A stretch of 64,000 nt of DNA from a bacterium (GTDB lineage: Bacteria > Vulcanimicrobiota > JABDET01), in assembly GCA_021800275.1 (NCBI GenBank), contig JAJYZB010000010.1, forward strand, positions 1 to 64,000, written 5' to 3'. How positions within the stretch are numbered: position 1 is the stretch's first letter; the number at the start of each line of letters is the position of its first letter. Positions 1 through 10,233 of this stretch are shown one piece after another. A program made the translations under genes and the position numbers. The notes beneath the pieces are model-generated. The model was given only the letters and a program-made list of their open reading frames with translations. It was not told where the DNA came from and did not search any database.

Positions 1-449
1 TCAGAAATCCAGGTCTGCATGTTCTCATCTGTCGGCTCTTCTGCCCCTACTGCTTCCCCATTCACACTGCTTGAGATTCCAGATCCTTCCCCTTGAATCG
101 AAAGCAGTGTCTCATTATTCTGATCCGTTTCAAGAACAGTAACCCCTAGGGGGGTGACAGCAGAAATATCGGTTCCAAAAGCCGCATCAGAGGAATACAT
201 CACAGCCCCTGTAGAGGGAAGGTTGAAATAGGTGGATTCTGTAAAAGGGTCTCTCCAGAGAGGAACATTAAAAGGAACAGGAAAAGAAGGATCTCCAGAA
301 AACTGGATGGGAATAGTGGTTCCATTGGAGAGAACGGCTTCCCCCATTATACCACCTTGAAAGCGGGAAGGAAGACCCTGAGCTGAACTCAGGCGGGAAA
401 AACACCACAGACTCAACACAAAAATCCCCCAGAATAGCCTTCGAGGCAT
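1..449 (-). CDS. Exported protein of unknown function, cut by the left window edge
   Basis: An open frame runs leftwards from about 458 off the window with no stop. The N-terminus has basic residues (MPRR), a hydrophobic stretch (LFWGIFVLSLWCF) and a likely signal-peptidase site after SSA, so the product is probably secreted or periplasmic. The visible mature part (about 125 residues) is rich in S, T, G and P, with no cysteine at the cleavage site, so it is not an obvious lipoprotein. I chose the ATG at 449 over the ATG at 458 because AAAGGGG ends right at the upstream ATG, which leaves about 9 bases to the second one. No domain is recognised. The overall look (prefers SNGTTIPIQF-like beta strands) would fit a pilus- or surface-associated beta-rich protein, but that is a guess. 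The frame is supported by continuous coding from 449 to base 1. Confidence 0.6.
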   Translation of the reverse strand, partial: MPRRLFWGIFVLSLWCFSRLSSAQGLPSRFQGGIMGEAVLSNGTTIPIQFSGDPSFPVPFNVPLWRDPFTESTYFNLPSTGAVMYSSDAAFGTDISAVTPLGVTVLETDQNNETLLSIQGEGSGISSSVNGEAVGAEEPTDENMQTWIS

Positions 450-542
450 AAGCAGCATCCCCTTTCAAAAAATATTCTTTAGTGAATTCCACTTTTACCC
501 CACTCCCCAGTCAAGAGATCAAGGAAATAGCAAATTGAAAGG

Positions 543-794
543 TTAATAAATATCTTTTCTGTGGGCTGCGTGAAGCAGATAAATCAATTTTAAAGATACA
601 TTTAGTTCATATGTCACGCGGTAGTTCCCAATTCTAAGACGCCAAGTATTTTCTTCACCTGAAAGTTTTAGAGAGTTCGAAGGAAACGGATCTTCAGCAA
701 GTAAATCAATTTCTAATTTTATTCTTTTTTGAACATCAGAGTGGAGTTTTTTTACATCTCGACCAAAGGCTGGTGTATAAACCACCTTGAACAT
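543..794 (-). CDS. RelE/ParE-superfamily toxin
   Basis: 83 residues, the normal size for the family. The sequence opens with the family-typical MFKVVYTPAFGRDVKKL and ends with the basic core LRIGNYRVTYEL followed by a beta strand and HRKDIY; the R-x-G-x-Y-R-V-x-Y pattern is characteristic of RelE-like mRNA interferases. Members cleave mRNA on the ribosome when freed from their antitoxin (family knowledge). The gene overlaps the upstream small ORF (TAATG), as in standard antitoxin-toxin pairs, so the two are co-translated. It could instead belong to the ParE (gyrase poison) branch; the sequence alone does not decide. Confidence 0.88.
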   Translation of the reverse strand: MFKVVYTPAFGRDVKKLHSDVQKRIKLEIDLLAEDPFPSNSLKLSGEENTWRLRIGNYRVTYELNVSLKLIYLLHAAHRKDIY

Positions 795-964
795 TATTTA
801 AGTTTAAGGCTGTCCCAAAGTTCTTTCACAGGTTTTGCTAAATGCTTCTCTTTTTTCCTTTCCTTTGCAATTTCGGAAAGAAAAAAATCTTCCAAAACTT
901 CTTCAACTTTTTCTTTTCCAATCTTCTTTCTAAAAAAATCAAGAAGAGATTGTTCTGTTTTCAT
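794..964 (-). CDS. Antitoxin partner of the RelE-like toxin
   Basis: A 56-residue frame, ATG at 964, starting MKTEQSLLDFFRKKIGK and ending KELWDSLKLK; its stop TAA shares a base with the toxin ATG (TAATG at 796-792). It is highly charged (Lys/Glu-rich), with predicted helices and a C-terminal Trp-containing tail, as in small RelB-like or unclassified antitoxins that wrap around the toxin. It has no recognisable DNA-binding domain, so autoregulation of the pair may depend on another fold or on the complex. A TAGAAT hexamer at 974-979 could be the -10 of the pair, but the best -35 (TTGAGA, 999-1004) lies 19 bases away. The assignment rests on position, size and overlap rather than on homology that I can recall. 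Confidence 0.7.
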   Translation of the reverse strand: MKTEQSLLDFFRKKIGKEKVEEVLEDFFLSEIAKERKKEKHLAKPVKELWDSLKLK

Positions 965-1203
965 AATGTGAGGATTCTAACATCAAAACAAGATTCCCTC
1001 TCAAACAGACTGCCCTCCCTTTCTAAATTCTTTATTCGTCAGAAGTTTCCACAATTCGCTCCGGTGCGACTTTCGTGCGATCTGGGGCATCACCATTACT
1101 GTGAAAAGATAAAGGACAGCGGATAATTCGGTGAGAACCAGCTCCTTAAGGGAAACTGGTGACACCTAGTTTGTACAGGATAAATTCAGCATTGGGTTTA
1201 AAA
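965..1203. other. Intergenic stretch, no gene seen
   Basis: About 240 bases between the antitoxin start and the lspA stop. The 965-1010 part probably carries the toxin-antitoxin promoter. The rest (1015-1200) is less AT-rich than its surroundings and contains an imperfect inverted repeat around 1135-1175 (GAGAACCAGCTCC ... AACTGGTGACACC). No convincing ORF with a ribosome site and no known riboswitch or tRNA consensus is visible. Confidence 0.4.
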
Positions 1204-1644
1204 TCACTGCTTTTTATTCACAAAATAAAAAAACAAAAAGATCATAGAAACTGTTATTGCTGAGTCAGCGACATTAAAAACAGGCCAGAAGCGCAAATCA
1301 AGAAAATCTACCACATACCCCAGTCTTATCCTGTCCATTAAATTGCCAATGCCTCCTCCAATTAAAAACCCGATGAAAAGTTGAAGTATCAAAGACAGAC
1401 TATTCTTTAAAGCGTAAAACAAAAAAAAACCAATAAGAAGAGTGGTCATGGAAATAAAAAAAAGATTTGGAAAAGGGAAAAGGCTGAAAGCCCCTTTGGA
1501 GTTGTAAGTTAAAGTTAAATAAAGAATGTGATCAATAAAAGGCTCAGGACGATTAAGGATGAGGTGGTGAACACACCAGATCTTTGTCACTTGATCTAAA
1601 ATCACAATCACACAGGCTGGAAGAAGAAAAAAAAATCGCCGCAT
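1204..1644 (-). CDS. lspA: Lipoprotein signal peptidase (signal peptidase II)
   Basis: Inner-membrane aspartyl protease that removes the signal peptide of prolipoproteins after diacylglyceryl modification. 146 residues from the ATG at 1644, the usual size; a longer in-frame extension would overlap ileS and lacks family similarity. Four hydrophobic segments are visible. The family signatures [10 protein letters not shown], then GYVVDF, and FNVADSAI are all present and carry the two catalytic aspartates (VVDF and NVAD). It lies 22 bases after ileS, and the ileS-lspA order is common in bacteria, so they are very likely co-transcribed. The ribosome-binding site is weak, which suggests translation coupled to ileS. 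Its presence implies lipoprotein maturation in a diderm envelope. Confidence 0.95.
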   Translation of the reverse strand: MRRFFFLLPACVIVILDQVTKIWCVHHLILNRPEPFIDHILYLTLTYNSKGAFSLFPFPNLFFISMTTLLIGFFLFYALKNSLSLILQLFIGFLIGGGIGNLMDRIRLGYVVDFLDLRFWPVFNVADSAITVSMIFLFFYFVNKKQ

Positions 1645-1666
1645 TAGAATCTGCAGATATCTATTC

Positions 1667-4600
1667 TCAAGAAACTGGAATCCCCTCAATAACCTTAACA
1701 CAGCGATGGCACAAGCCTGAGCTGGAAGGTTCAGTTGAAACTTTTTCAACCATACGCCAGCACCTGGCGCATTTTTCCCCCGAGGCTTTTGCAGCAATCA
1801 TCTGAAGAGCCTGAGTGGGATCCGAGCTGGTTATCTCTTCAAGTTTTCCCGAGGAATTTTGAGGGAAACAGTCATAAGCCAAAGAAGCCACAGAGTCTTC
1901 TGGCTTTTCCTCCCCCCTACTCCGAGCTTCTTTTATAAGGATAGACTTCAGTTTGTCAGCCTGAGCAGTCGGACCTGGGATGACCCTGCCTTTTGCTGCC
2001 ACATCTTTTATTTCTCCATTTTCAACTGTGACAATTCTCACATCCGAAACTATCAGCAGTTCTGTCAGAAGGCTTTTCACTTTTTCCACAGAAAAATCCT
2101 GAAAAATCGCCTGAAAAACAGAAGGATCATAAATTAAATAAACACAGGTTTCCAATGGCTGTCGAACTATTTTATTCTGTCTGAGAACTTCTACCAATTG
2201 GTAAACCGCTTCCCGCAACCCTAAAATCTTTCCCCATCGTGCGCGAAAAATTTCATCCCCTTTGTGCTCAACAGGCAGTGCCGGCCATTCCAATAAAAGA
2301 ACACTGATGTGATCTTTGAATGCAACAGGAAGATTCTGCCAGATCTCTTCTGTGGTGAAACTCAGAATTGGGGACAAAATACAGATCAGAGTCATTAAAA
2401 TTCGATAGAGAACAGTCTGAGCAGAGCGTCTTTCTTCAGAATCCGGGCGAAAAGTATAGAGTCTGTCTTTGAGCAGATCCAAATAAACAGAACTCAAGTC
2501 CTGAACACAGAAATTCAAAACCCGATAATAAACAAGATGAAAATCGTAATTTTCATAAAATTTCTTTGTTTCTTCAATCAGATCGTAGAGTCTGCTCAGA
2601 GCCCACTGATCAATCTCTTTCAAGTGGATATAAGAAACCGAATTGTGTTCCGGATGAAAATCATAGAGATTTGCCAGAAGAAAACGACACGTATTTCGAA
2701 TTTTGCGGTAAGACTCAGCCACATCTTTCAAAACTTTTTCCCCAATGCGAACATCATTTTTAAACTCAACAGAAGCAAAAAACAATCTCAAAATATCAGC
2801 CCCATACTCTTTTAAAATATCCATAGGATCGATCACGTTCCCAATAGATTTGTGCATAGCTCTCCCCTCTAAGTCAAGTGTCCAGCCATGGGTCAACACC
2901 TGTTGATAAGGAGGAATCTCTTTAACCGCCATACTTGATAAAAGGCTGACTTGAAACCAGCCTCTATACTGATCAGGACCTTCTAAATATAAATGAGAGG
3001 GCCAGGATAAAGAAGGGTGATTTTCTAAAACAGCTAGATGACTGACCCCTGACTCAAACCAGACATCAAAAATATCATTCTCTTTTCTAAACCCTTTCTG
3101 TGATTGACAAAAAGGACACAAATATCCTACAGGAAGAAGCTCAGCAGCCGTTTTGGAAAACCAGGAATCAGCTCCTTCCTCTAAGAAATGCCTTTTTACT
3201 GATTCAACAGTTTCCTTCGTTACAATCGGCTTATCACAAGACAAGCAGTAAAAAACAGGGAGTGGAACTCCCCAGACTCTCTGTCGAGAAATACACCAAT
3301 CTGGTCTCTGTTCAAGACTGGCTCTCATGCGTGTTTCTCCCCAGCCTGGATACCATTTAATTTCTTTGCATGCAGCAATACTCTTCTTACGTAGATCGCG
3401 ATGATCGACCCCAACAAACCACTGTTCTGTCGCTCTGAAAATCACGGGTTTTCTGCAGCGCCAGCAGTGAGGGTAGGAATGACTGATTTTGCTTGAATGC
3501 AGGAGAAGTCTTGTTTCTCGCAAATGCTCGACGATTTTTTCATTGGCATCCTGAATAAACAGACCTTTGAAAAGGCCCGCCTCTTCTGTCAAAACTCCAT
3601 GAGCATCAACAGGGACTAAAACAGGTAAATGAAATTCTTTTGAAGCCTCAAAATCTTCTGCTCCATGTCCTGGGGCAGTATGAACACATCCTGTTCCATC
3701 TTCCATGGTCACATAACTCTGTGTGATCAGAACAGAGTCTCGATCTAAGAAAGGATGCCGACACACAGTATTTGAAGCAGCGGCAGAACCGGAGAATCCA
3801 TCGCAAATTTTCGTCAAGGTGACACCTGCAGCTTTTGATACTGATTCAAGCCTTTTCTCTGCTAAAAGGTACACCTCTCCATCAGAAGAAGCCGCCAAAC
3901 AATAAGTTTCTTCGGGATGAAGCGCTACTGCCACATTTCCAGGAAGTGTCCATGGGGTTGTGGTCCAAATTAAAACATAAATTTTTGAATTTTGTGAAAT
4001 CTTCAGATCTTTCAATAAATCAGAAGATTTTATAGGAAATTTCACGAAAATAGAAGGGGACTCTTTTTCTTGATATTCAATCTCAGCCTCTGCTAAAGAA
4101 GTTTCACAGGCAGTGCACCAGTAAACCGGCTTTTTCCCGCGGTAAATGTACCCCTTTTCAGACATCATTCCAAAAGCCTCAATAATGGCTGCTTCATAAG
4201 AATGATCTAAAGTCAAGTATGGTTTTTCCCATTCCCCCTGAATCCCTAATCTCTGAAACTGCTTTTTCTGGATCTCGACATAATGCAGAGAAGATTCTCT
4301 GCATTTTTTTCTGAGTTCCACAGGATGGATTGATCTGCGATCCAGTTTAAAAGTTTTAATGGCTTCTAACTCATTAGGCAGTCCATGGGTATCCCATCCA
4401 GGGACATAAGGAGAATGAAAACCGGTCATATTCCAAAACTTAACCACAATATCTTTTAAAATTTTATTAAAAGCCTGTCCCAAATGAATTTTCCCATTAG
4501 AATAAGGGGGACCATCATGAAGAATTCTGGCAGATTTATTCGCTGTTTTCTTCTGTACCAGGTGATAAATCTGATTCTTCTCCCAAAATTCTAAAATCTG

Positions 4601-4675
4601 GGGCTCTTTTATCGGCAGACTCGCTTTCATTGGAAGCGATGTCTGCGGCAGATTTAATGTTTTACTGTAATCCAT
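1667..4675 (-). CDS. ileS: Isoleucyl-tRNA synthetase
   Basis: Class Ia synthetase charging tRNA-Ile. 1002 residues, somewhat longer than the roughly 940 of E. coli. The HIGH box is HLGQ at residues 64-67 in [13 protein letters not shown]; the CP1 editing domain shows [10 protein letters not shown] near 238-247; the KMSKS loop reads MHKSIGN at 607-613, a variant in which the first lysine is lost but the second is kept. The C-terminus has the Cys4 zinc finger of bacterial type 1 enzymes (C969, C972, C989, C992). The start ATG has TAGGGA about 6 bases upstream. The first codons overlap the end of the debranching-enzyme gene by 14 bases, so translation is probably coupled. lspA follows. Confidence 0.97.
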   Translation of the reverse strand: MDYSKTLNLPQTSLPMKASLPIKEPQILEFWEKNQIYHLVQKKTANKSARILHDGPPYSNGKIHLGQAFNKILKDIVVKFWNMTGFHSPYVPGWDTHGLPNELEAIKTFKLDRRSIHPVELRKKCRESSLHYVEIQKKQFQRLGIQGEWEKPYLTLDHSYEAAIIEAFGMMSEKGYIYRGKKPVYWCTACETSLAEAEIEYQEKESPSIFVKFPIKSSDLLKDLKISQNSKIYVLIWTTTPWTLPGNVAVALHPEETYCLAASSDGEVYLLAEKRLESVSKAAGVTLTKICDGFSGSAAASNTVCRHPFLDRDSVLITQSYVTMEDGTGCVHTAPGHGAEDFEASKEFHLPVLVPVDAHGVLTEEAGLFKGLFIQDANEKIVEHLRETRLLLHSSKISHSYPHCWRCRKPVIFRATEQWFVGVDHRDLRKKSIAACKEIKWYPGWGETRMRASLEQRPDWCISRQRVWGVPLPVFYCLSCDKPIVTKETVESVKRHFLEEGADSWFSKTAAELLPVGYLCPFCQSQKGFRKENDIFDVWFESGVSHLAVLENHPSLSWPSHLYLEGPDQYRGWFQVSLLSSMAVKEIPPYQQVLTHGWTLDLEGRAMHKSIGNVIDPMDILKEYGADILRLFFASVEFKNDVRIGEKVLKDVAESYRKIRNTCRFLLANLYDFHPEHNSVSYIHLKEIDQWALSRLYDLIEETKKFYENYDFHLVYYRVLNFCVQDLSSVYLDLLKDRLYTFRPDSEERRSAQTVLYRILMTLICILSPILSFTTEEIWQNLPVAFKDHISVLLLEWPALPVEHKGDEIFRARWGKILGLREAVYQLVEVLRQNKIVRQPLETCVYLIYDPSVFQAIFQDFSVEKVKSLLTELLIVSDVRIVTVENGEIKDVAAKGRVIPGPTAQADKLKSILIKEARSRGEEKPEDSVASLAYDCFPQNSSGKLEEITSSDPTQALQMIAAKASGEKCARCWRMVEKVSTEPSSSGLCHRCVKVIEGIPVS

Positions 4676-6659
4676 AGATCCCTAGCCCCTCCTCAACAAA
4701 GGCCCTGAGCGTTTCTGCAACGCTCCATGCCTGAGCAACACATCCCGCAGGATGATGTGGAAAATCCCCCCAAAAAATCTCAGAAATCTGCCCTATCCCT
4801 GTGTCTGAAAGATGAGACAAAATAGGTGACAGCAATTCCTGCACTTTCGGGCGGGCAGTTTCACCTTCTAACTTTACGAGGGCTGTCATAAAAGGACCCA
4901 GCAGCCAGGGCCAAGCAGTCCCTTGATGATAAGCCCCATCTCTCAGCCATCTATCCCCATGATAAACTCCTTTATAATCCTTGTGAACTGGATCCAGTGA
5001 CCGCAAACCAAAAGGGGTATAAAGTCGTTCTTTAATTTTTTGAAACACTTTTTTCTCTTTCTCTCGCGGCAGGATTGAATAAGGAAGACTTACGGCAAAG
5101 ATCTGGTTGGGACGAATGGCAGAATCAGCGCCACTCGGGGTGATGCAGTCATAAAGTGATCTTTCCTTTTCGTTCCAAAATTTCTGATTAAAAGATAAAC
5201 TGACTTTTAAAGCAATTTCAGCATAACCTTGAGAAGATTCGTTCATGCCGAGCAGCCGAGAAAACTCTTCCATGATTTTCAACGAATTAAACCATAAAGC
5301 ATTCACTTCCACGCAAGCGCCATTTCTCGGAGTTACAACCCAGGGACCAACTTTGGCATCCATCCAGGTCAGGGGAATATCAGAATGAGAAGAGTATATT
5401 AAACTATCCTCTCCCATTTTAATGAATGAATAAAGACCTTTTTGATAGGTTTGAATAATCGTTTCGAGAAAAGGAAAAATTTCCAAAATAAAACTTTTAT
5501 CTTTAGCGTATTTCCAGATTTTATAAACAGCGTAGATCAGCCATAAAGAAGCATCTGCGCTTTCATAAGCCGGGATCTGGTTTGGGGAATCAGAAAAATT
5601 ATTAGGAACCAAACCATTTTTCAGATGCCTGGCAGACGAACGAATCACACTCACAGCTTCGCTGATTCTATTAGTAACAAGAAAAAGTCCTGGGATTGAT
5701 ATAAAAGTATCTCTTCCCCATTCATTAAACCATGGGTACCCTGCAATCACAGAAGTTCCAGCAAAAGTTTTCACCACAAAAGCATCGGAAGACAAAGCCA
5801 ATTTTTGAGCTGCAGGATAATCAACAGGAAAGTAGCGAAGGAGATTTTTCAGTCGCTCTTCTTCATTTTCCTGCCACATTTCTCCAGAAATTTCATTAAT
5901 CGGGTCAGTAGAAGCAGCAATAAAAACCTTCTCTCCAGGGGCAAGAGAAATCGCAAATGTTCCTGGATGGAACAAGTCTTCCTCAAAATCAAGTCCTCTC
6001 TCTTTTTCTCTAAAATACTGGAAATTATAATACCATTCCCCATTTTTATAATACTCCCCTCTGCTGGATGCAGCATAAAGATAGGGAGAACCTGCATGTA
6101 AAAAAGCGGCTGATCCTCGCGCTATTTTCTCCTGATCGAATCTTCTGACATCAGACCGCAGAAGATGATGAAAATTCCTTTTCGTGGTAAAAAGCAGAAG
6201 GTAAAGATCAACTGGTTTTTCTGCTTCTACCAGTTCATACCCAATGACTGTTGTGTTTTTACCATGACGCATGAAAACCCATTTTTTCAATATCGCTCCC
6301 CGAACTTGATACAGCCAGGTTGGGAAAGGAGCCTGTGAAAAACTAATTAAATGCTGGTAACCAGTTGGATGAATTTTATCTCGATACTGATTAGACGACA
6401 ACTGAGCCAGAGTTTCTTCCACGCGAATTTCCTCTTCTATTTTGGCTAAGAGCACCTGACGATCAAGGGGGGGATGGAAGCTTGCAGCAAGAAGGGCATG
6501 ATAGCTTCGAGTATTCATCCCAATAATTGTAGAAGAGGCATAACCACCAATCCCATTCGTAACAAGCCACTCTTTCCCAATGCCTGAAACAGAATCTTCC
6601 CATGAAGAAGGTCCAAAACAATAATCAGGAAAAGCCACAGTCTTCGTCAAAGTTATCAT
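4662..6659 (-). CDS. Glycogen debranching enzyme, GH133-like amylo-alpha-1,6-glucosidase
   Basis: 665 residues, matching the single-enzyme bacterial/archaeal GDE family with an N-terminal beta-sandwich domain and a C-terminal (alpha/alpha)6 barrel. N-terminal signature: KEWLVTNGIGGYASSTI and NTRSYHALLAA. Barrel signatures: NEWGRDTFISIPGL, LTWMDAKVG, EVNALWFNSLKIM and WLRDGAYHQGTAWPWL. The family hydrolyses alpha-1,6 branch glucose of limit dextrin; the transferase step is usually a separate enzyme, here plausibly the GH57 protein encoded 31 bases upstream. Both lack signal peptides, so they act on cytoplasmic glycogen. No clear Shine-Dalgarno site precedes the ATG at 6659. No glycogen synthase or phosphorylase gene is in the window. 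Confidence 0.92.
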   Translation of the reverse strand: MITLTKTVAFPDYCFGPSSWEDSVSGIGKEWLVTNGIGGYASSTIIGMNTRSYHALLAASFHPPLDRQVLLAKIEEEIRVEETLAQLSSNQYRDKIHPTGYQHLISFSQAPFPTWLYQVRGAILKKWVFMRHGKNTTVIGYELVEAEKPVDLYLLLFTTKRNFHHLLRSDVRRFDQEKIARGSAAFLHAGSPYLYAASSRGEYYKNGEWYYNFQYFREKERGLDFEEDLFHPGTFAISLAPGEKVFIAASTDPINEISGEMWQENEEERLKNLLRYFPVDYPAAQKLALSSDAFVVKTFAGTSVIAGYPWFNEWGRDTFISIPGLFLVTNRISEAVSVIRSSARHLKNGLVPNNFSDSPNQIPAYESADASLWLIYAVYKIWKYAKDKSFILEIFPFLETIIQTYQKGLYSFIKMGEDSLIYSSHSDIPLTWMDAKVGPWVVTPRNGACVEVNALWFNSLKIMEEFSRLLGMNESSQGYAEIALKVSLSFNQKFWNEKERSLYDCITPSGADSAIRPNQIFAVSLPYSILPREKEKKVFQKIKERLYTPFGLRSLDPVHKDYKGVYHGDRWLRDGAYHQGTAWPWLLGPFMTALVKLEGETARPKVQELLSPILSHLSDTGIGQISEIFWGDFPHHPAGCVAQAWSVAETLRAFVEEGLGIYGLQ

Positions 6660-6690
6660 ATTTTAATCGTTGATTATTTCGGATTTTTTT

Positions 6691-8796
6691 CTAAAGTTCC
6701 TTGAAAGAGTAGGAAACAACAGTTTTCCACGTCCCTTTTGGCCCAAGGTTTATTTTCCAGTGGGGAACAACAATAGTACCCTGAAATATTTTTTCGAATC
6801 CACTTTCTGACTGCGAAATAGTATAAAGAGGGAACATCCACAAACACGCAGTTTTAGATAAAGACAAGCTAATACCAGTATTTCGAATACCATCCCAAAG
6901 ATCAATCTGACTCACATCTTTAGCTTCAACATTTTCAGAAAAGCTCATCCTTTTCCCTTCAATAATTCCAACCGATCCGGGATCAGCCGCAGAAGCAATC
7001 TGAAAGGAAAGCTCACTTCCAAACCAGACTGGCAGATTCTGGCTGGAGCCATTAAAAAGATGGATTTCCACTTGAAACGAAGGCTGTCCTTTAAGAATAA
7101 TAATTTTTTTCTCTATTCGAACGGGTTGAAAATCCTTTCCAACCCATATATGCCCATCTCTCCAGACTTTAACAACAGCTTGTTCATGATTTCTTTCCAA
7201 ATCCAGGTGATAAGGCTGATTAACAAAATCCCCCTGTTCTCCATATTTTACAGCGATAAAATCTGACAACTTAGTGTCAGCATGAAAGAAATGATCAATC
7301 AGAGAATATCTAGGATACCAATCATAATGAAGCAGTTTATCAAGTCCCTGTTCTTTTGCCCCTCGAGCTTCATGAATACTTTTACCGGTCTCATGCCCAG
7401 CTAATTTTTCAACATGGTCATGATATAATTCTTCTTTTCTGGAAATTAGACCTTGAAAATTACAAGCCTTTAATTTATAATCCAATTCAAAAATTTGTCC
7501 ACCTTGAACTGGAATCAGATAAATATTTAGCTTATCCGAATTAATCAAAACCTCGTCCATCAAATCTTTATTAAAATCTGTCAGTTCTACGTCTAACCAG
7601 GGGCCATTTCGATGCAAATACATATCCACCAGGTATTCGCTTTTAATTAAATGGTGATAAACCGAAGATCGCAGATGGGGGAGATAAATTCCACCAAAAA
7701 CACCGTGCCAATAAGCATCATTTGCCTCCCCTTTCCATAAATCTTCCTGCGCTCTTGTTTTAATTTCTAGCTCCTTAACCTTTTCAACTCTCTGACTGAC
7801 ATACAGGGCTTTTTTATGCAAATTATTCGCCTCTGTGTACTTAATCAAAAAGTTTCTCCACATGCCTCCTCTAATCAGCGGTTTATTTTCCTCTTTTACG
7901 CTTTTCAAAAGATGCAGATAGGTTTTTTGAAATGAAGTAGGAACAGCCCATTCCATCATTTCGGGATACGATGTGGCGGGAATATAGATCTTCCCTCTAG
8001 GTGGATATTTTCTGCGGTACTCAGAAAAAGTCGTAACTTTAATCCACGGTGAATTTTCGAGTTTTTCAAAAAATTTCTCTAGCCATCTCTTTTCATAAAC
8101 TGCTTTGGCTGTGCCAGGCCAACCCCCGAATTTTTCACCATCATCGCAAAAACTAATTAAATTGTCTCCTTCTTCTGATGAAGCGTTTTTTATGATTTCC
8201 AAAACTTCTGCAACAGATTTAAAGGGTATTGCATGACGGAGCTCATGGTGAATTGGGAAAAGGCCTAGAGAAAATCCTTGTTCTTCTGTGACGTAATATC
8301 CATAAATATCATTTTTTCCTGTTAAAAATCCTGTTCTTAATTGACACTCATCTAAAAAAGTGAATTCGACTCCAGATTCACTGATTGATTTTGCAAGATG
8401 AGGTTCCCAAACTCGTTCTGTCAGCCACATGCCTTTAGGAGAAAAAGCAAAATGCTCTTCAATATATTTTGTCAGCTTTCCAATTTGGCCAACTTTATCG
8501 CGATCCGGGATAGCTGAAAGGATGGGTTCATAAAATCCTCCGGTCAGGAGCTCAACCTGGCCTTTGGTATTCATTTCCTTTAATTTAGCCGTATAATTAG
8601 GATGCTTTTCTCGGAGCCACTGCAGCAGCAGTCCACTGAAATGCATGGAAACTTTAATCTGGGGATGTCGGGATAATACTTTGAGAAAAGGGTCATAAGC
8701 GGCCTGATAAATTTCTTCAAAAATCCCTTGAAAATTCCCAACTGGCTGGTGATTATGGATGCCAAACGCCAAATAAACTGTTTTCCCCTGAGCCAA
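6691..8796 (-). CDS. GH57 4-alpha-glucanotransferase / alpha-amylase-like enzyme
   Basis: 701 residues with the full GH57 architecture: catalytic barrel, helical DUF1925 region and C-terminal beta-rich DUF1926 region. Visible motifs: HNHQPVGNF (residues 14-22), GGFYEPILSAIP (86-97), WLTERVWEP with the expected nucleophile Glu127, and FCDDGEKFGGW with the expected acid/base Asp218; both sit four residues later than the residues numbered E123 and D214 in the Thermococcus litoralis 4-alpha-glucanotransferase. The enzyme should transfer maltooligosaccharide segments between alpha-1,4 glucans, feeding the debranching enzyme downstream. Start is TTG at 8796, supported by AGGAGG about 6 bases upstream. 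Not secreted. Confidence 0.93.
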   Translation of the reverse strand: MAQGKTVYLAFGIHNHQPVGNFQGIFEEIYQAAYDPFLKVLSRHPQIKVSMHFSGLLLQWLREKHPNYTAKLKEMNTKGQVELLTGGFYEPILSAIPDRDKVGQIGKLTKYIEEHFAFSPKGMWLTERVWEPHLAKSISESGVEFTFLDECQLRTGFLTGKNDIYGYYVTEEQGFSLGLFPIHHELRHAIPFKSVAEVLEIIKNASSEEGDNLISFCDDGEKFGGWPGTAKAVYEKRWLEKFFEKLENSPWIKVTTFSEYRRKYPPRGKIYIPATSYPEMMEWAVPTSFQKTYLHLLKSVKEENKPLIRGGMWRNFLIKYTEANNLHKKALYVSQRVEKVKELEIKTRAQEDLWKGEANDAYWHGVFGGIYLPHLRSSVYHHLIKSEYLVDMYLHRNGPWLDVELTDFNKDLMDEVLINSDKLNIYLIPVQGGQIFELDYKLKACNFQGLISRKEELYHDHVEKLAGHETGKSIHEARGAKEQGLDKLLHYDWYPRYSLIDHFFHADTKLSDFIAVKYGEQGDFVNQPYHLDLERNHEQAVVKVWRDGHIWVGKDFQPVRIEKKIIILKGQPSFQVEIHLFNGSSQNLPVWFGSELSFQIASAADPGSVGIIEGKRMSFSENVEAKDVSQIDLWDGIRNTGISLSLSKTACLWMFPLYTISQSESGFEKIFQGTIVVPHWKINLGPKGTWKTVVSYSFKEL

Positions 8797-8903
8797 ACGC
8801 CCCTCCTTAGAATTGAGGAAAATTTGAAGACAATTTTGTGGATCATTCGGAATGTTTCCAAAACTTCCTGCTTTGTAATAACAGTTTTATAATAACAGCC
8901 TGT
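8797..8903. other. Short spacer upstream of the GH57 gene
   Basis: About 107 bases separating the CBS-protein operon from the glycogen genes. It contains the GH57 ribosome site (complement of 8802-8809) and two near-identical short strings (TTATAATAAC-like) around 8874-8895. I see no strong hairpin, so read-through from the upstream operon is possible. Confidence 0.3.
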
Positions 8904-10217
8904 CTAAGAATGCTCTTGAGGAAAAGGGGTCTTAACGGTTAGTTTTACTTTTGAAATCCTCTGACGATGAATTTCTGTGACTTCCAGAATTACATTTTCG
9001 GTTTCAATTTTATCACCGGCTTTGGGAACTTTTCCCATTAAACTGTAAACATAGCCGCTCAAGGTTTCAAATTCCTCGGTCGGGAGGTTCAGATTCAATT
9101 CTTTGTTTAAATCCTCGATATTAATTTTCCCATCCAGCAGCCATACGTGGTCAGAAAGAGGAAGAACAGCAGGGGTAACTCTGTCATGTTCATCTGTAAT
9201 ATCCCCTACAATCTCTTCGACTAAATCTTCCATGGTGACAAGCCCGTCTGTTCCTCCATATTCATCAACCACAATCGCCATAGAGATCTTCTCTTTCTGC
9301 ATATTTCTAAGCAAATCATCAACTTTTTTAGTTTCAGGAACGAAAAAGGGTTTTCTTAAGATTTGTTTTACAGACTCTGCTTGTCTGCTGTTAGCCACAA
9401 ACTTCACGACGTCTTTCAAATATACAATTCCAATAATATTATCTATAGAGCCTTCGTAAACAGGAAGCTTGGAGTATCCATTGGATGCCATAGCATTCAG
9501 GACATCCGAAACTGATTTGATTGAATCCACGCAAACCATATCAATCCTGGGAATCATAATTTCTTTAACCATAGTTTCCCCAAAGATCATCACGCTCTCG
9601 ATCATCTCTTTTTCCTCTTTTTCGATCTCTACAGGCTCTTTTTTCCCCATCCCGACGAGCATATCAATCTCTTCATCGCTCAAAGCAGATTTCTTAGAAG
9701 TCTTTTTCCCGCCTAATCCCCTGGCAAGCTTTTCAGAAGCCGCTTCAAAAACAGGAAAAATCCAACTCGAAAATCTAAACATAAAAGTTATAAACGGGGC
9801 TAACAGCTTAGAAATTTTCTCGGGATGCTGATGCGCTAATTTTCTTGGAAACAGTCTTAAAAAATAGATGTAAATTAAAAAACCGACTGGAAAAATAACC
9901 AACAATCCGGTGAATCCAAGAGAATAAATACTGCCGTAGATGCGATACTCTAAACATAACAGAAAAAAATACAATCCAGAAAACAAACTCTGATAAAATT
10001 CTAAAAATCCAAAAAACTTTTTTCGGTTATCTAAAATTTTTTCGAGAACAACAGAAAATTTTTTATTTTGCTCTTTCCATTCTTTTATAGTTTCCCTTGA
10101 GAGAAGAGGTATGCTGCCTTCTGCAAGGGAAAAGCAAAAAGACAAAAAAGAAGCCATAACGAACAAAAAAGATCCACCAAAGAACAGAAGCAAGTAATAA
10201 AACCTGATGGCATTCAT
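8904..10217 (-). CDS. CorC/HlyC-type transporter-associated protein with CBS pair (copy 1)
   Basis: About 437 residues. Order of parts: N-terminal DUF21/CNNM-like membrane domain (several hydrophobic segments, residues 5-150), then a CBS pair starting at MVKEIMIPRIDMVCVD and containing GIVYLKDV and VVDEYGGTDGLVTMEDLVEEIVGDI, then the C-terminal CorC_HlyC domain (LSGYVYSLMGKVPKAGD). The family is linked to Mg2+/Co2+ efflux and is often mis-named haemolysin. A TTG start at 10253 would overlap the previous gene; I prefer the ATG at 10217, 16 bases after that stop, although neither start has a strong ribosome site. It is a tandem paralogue of the next gene; the membrane domain is the more diverged part. 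Confidence 0.88.
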   Translation of the reverse strand: MNAIRFYYLLLFFGGSFLFVMASFLSFCFSLAEGSIPLLSRETIKEWKEQNKKFSVVLEKILDNRKKFFGFLEFYQSLFSGLYFFLLCLEYRIYGSIYSLGFTGLLVIFPVGFLIYIYFLRLFPRKLAHQHPEKISKLLAPFITFMFRFSSWIFPVFEAASEKLARGLGGKKTSKKSALSDEEIDMLVGMGKKEPVEIEKEEKEMIESVMIFGETMVKEIMIPRIDMVCVDSIKSVSDVLNAMASNGYSKLPVYEGSIDNIIGIVYLKDVVKFVANSRQAESVKQILRKPFFVPETKKVDDLLRNMQKEKISMAIVVDEYGGTDGLVTMEDLVEEIVGDITDEHDRVTPAVLPLSDHVWLLDGKINIEDLNKELNLNLPTEEFETLSGYVYSLMGKVPKAGDKIETENVILEVTEIHRQRISKVKLTVKTPFPQEHS

Positions 10218-10233
10218 TCCAGCATCACAATCA

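Noticed and set aside
268-492. A 74-residue minus-strand ORF with apparent Ser/Phe-rich protein
   Set aside because: It is an out-of-frame shadow; the parallel frame starting at 449 has a signal peptide, a ribosome site and stays open to the window edge.
1015-1200. Possible riboswitch or small RNA left of lspA
   Set aside because: Pairings are imperfect and no known class consensus could be recognised.
9103-9831. Two plus-strand ORFs of about 120 residues inside the CBS gene
   Set aside because: They lie antisense to strongly conserved CBS motifs and have Ser/Thr/Ile composition typical of antisense reading; no ribosome site.
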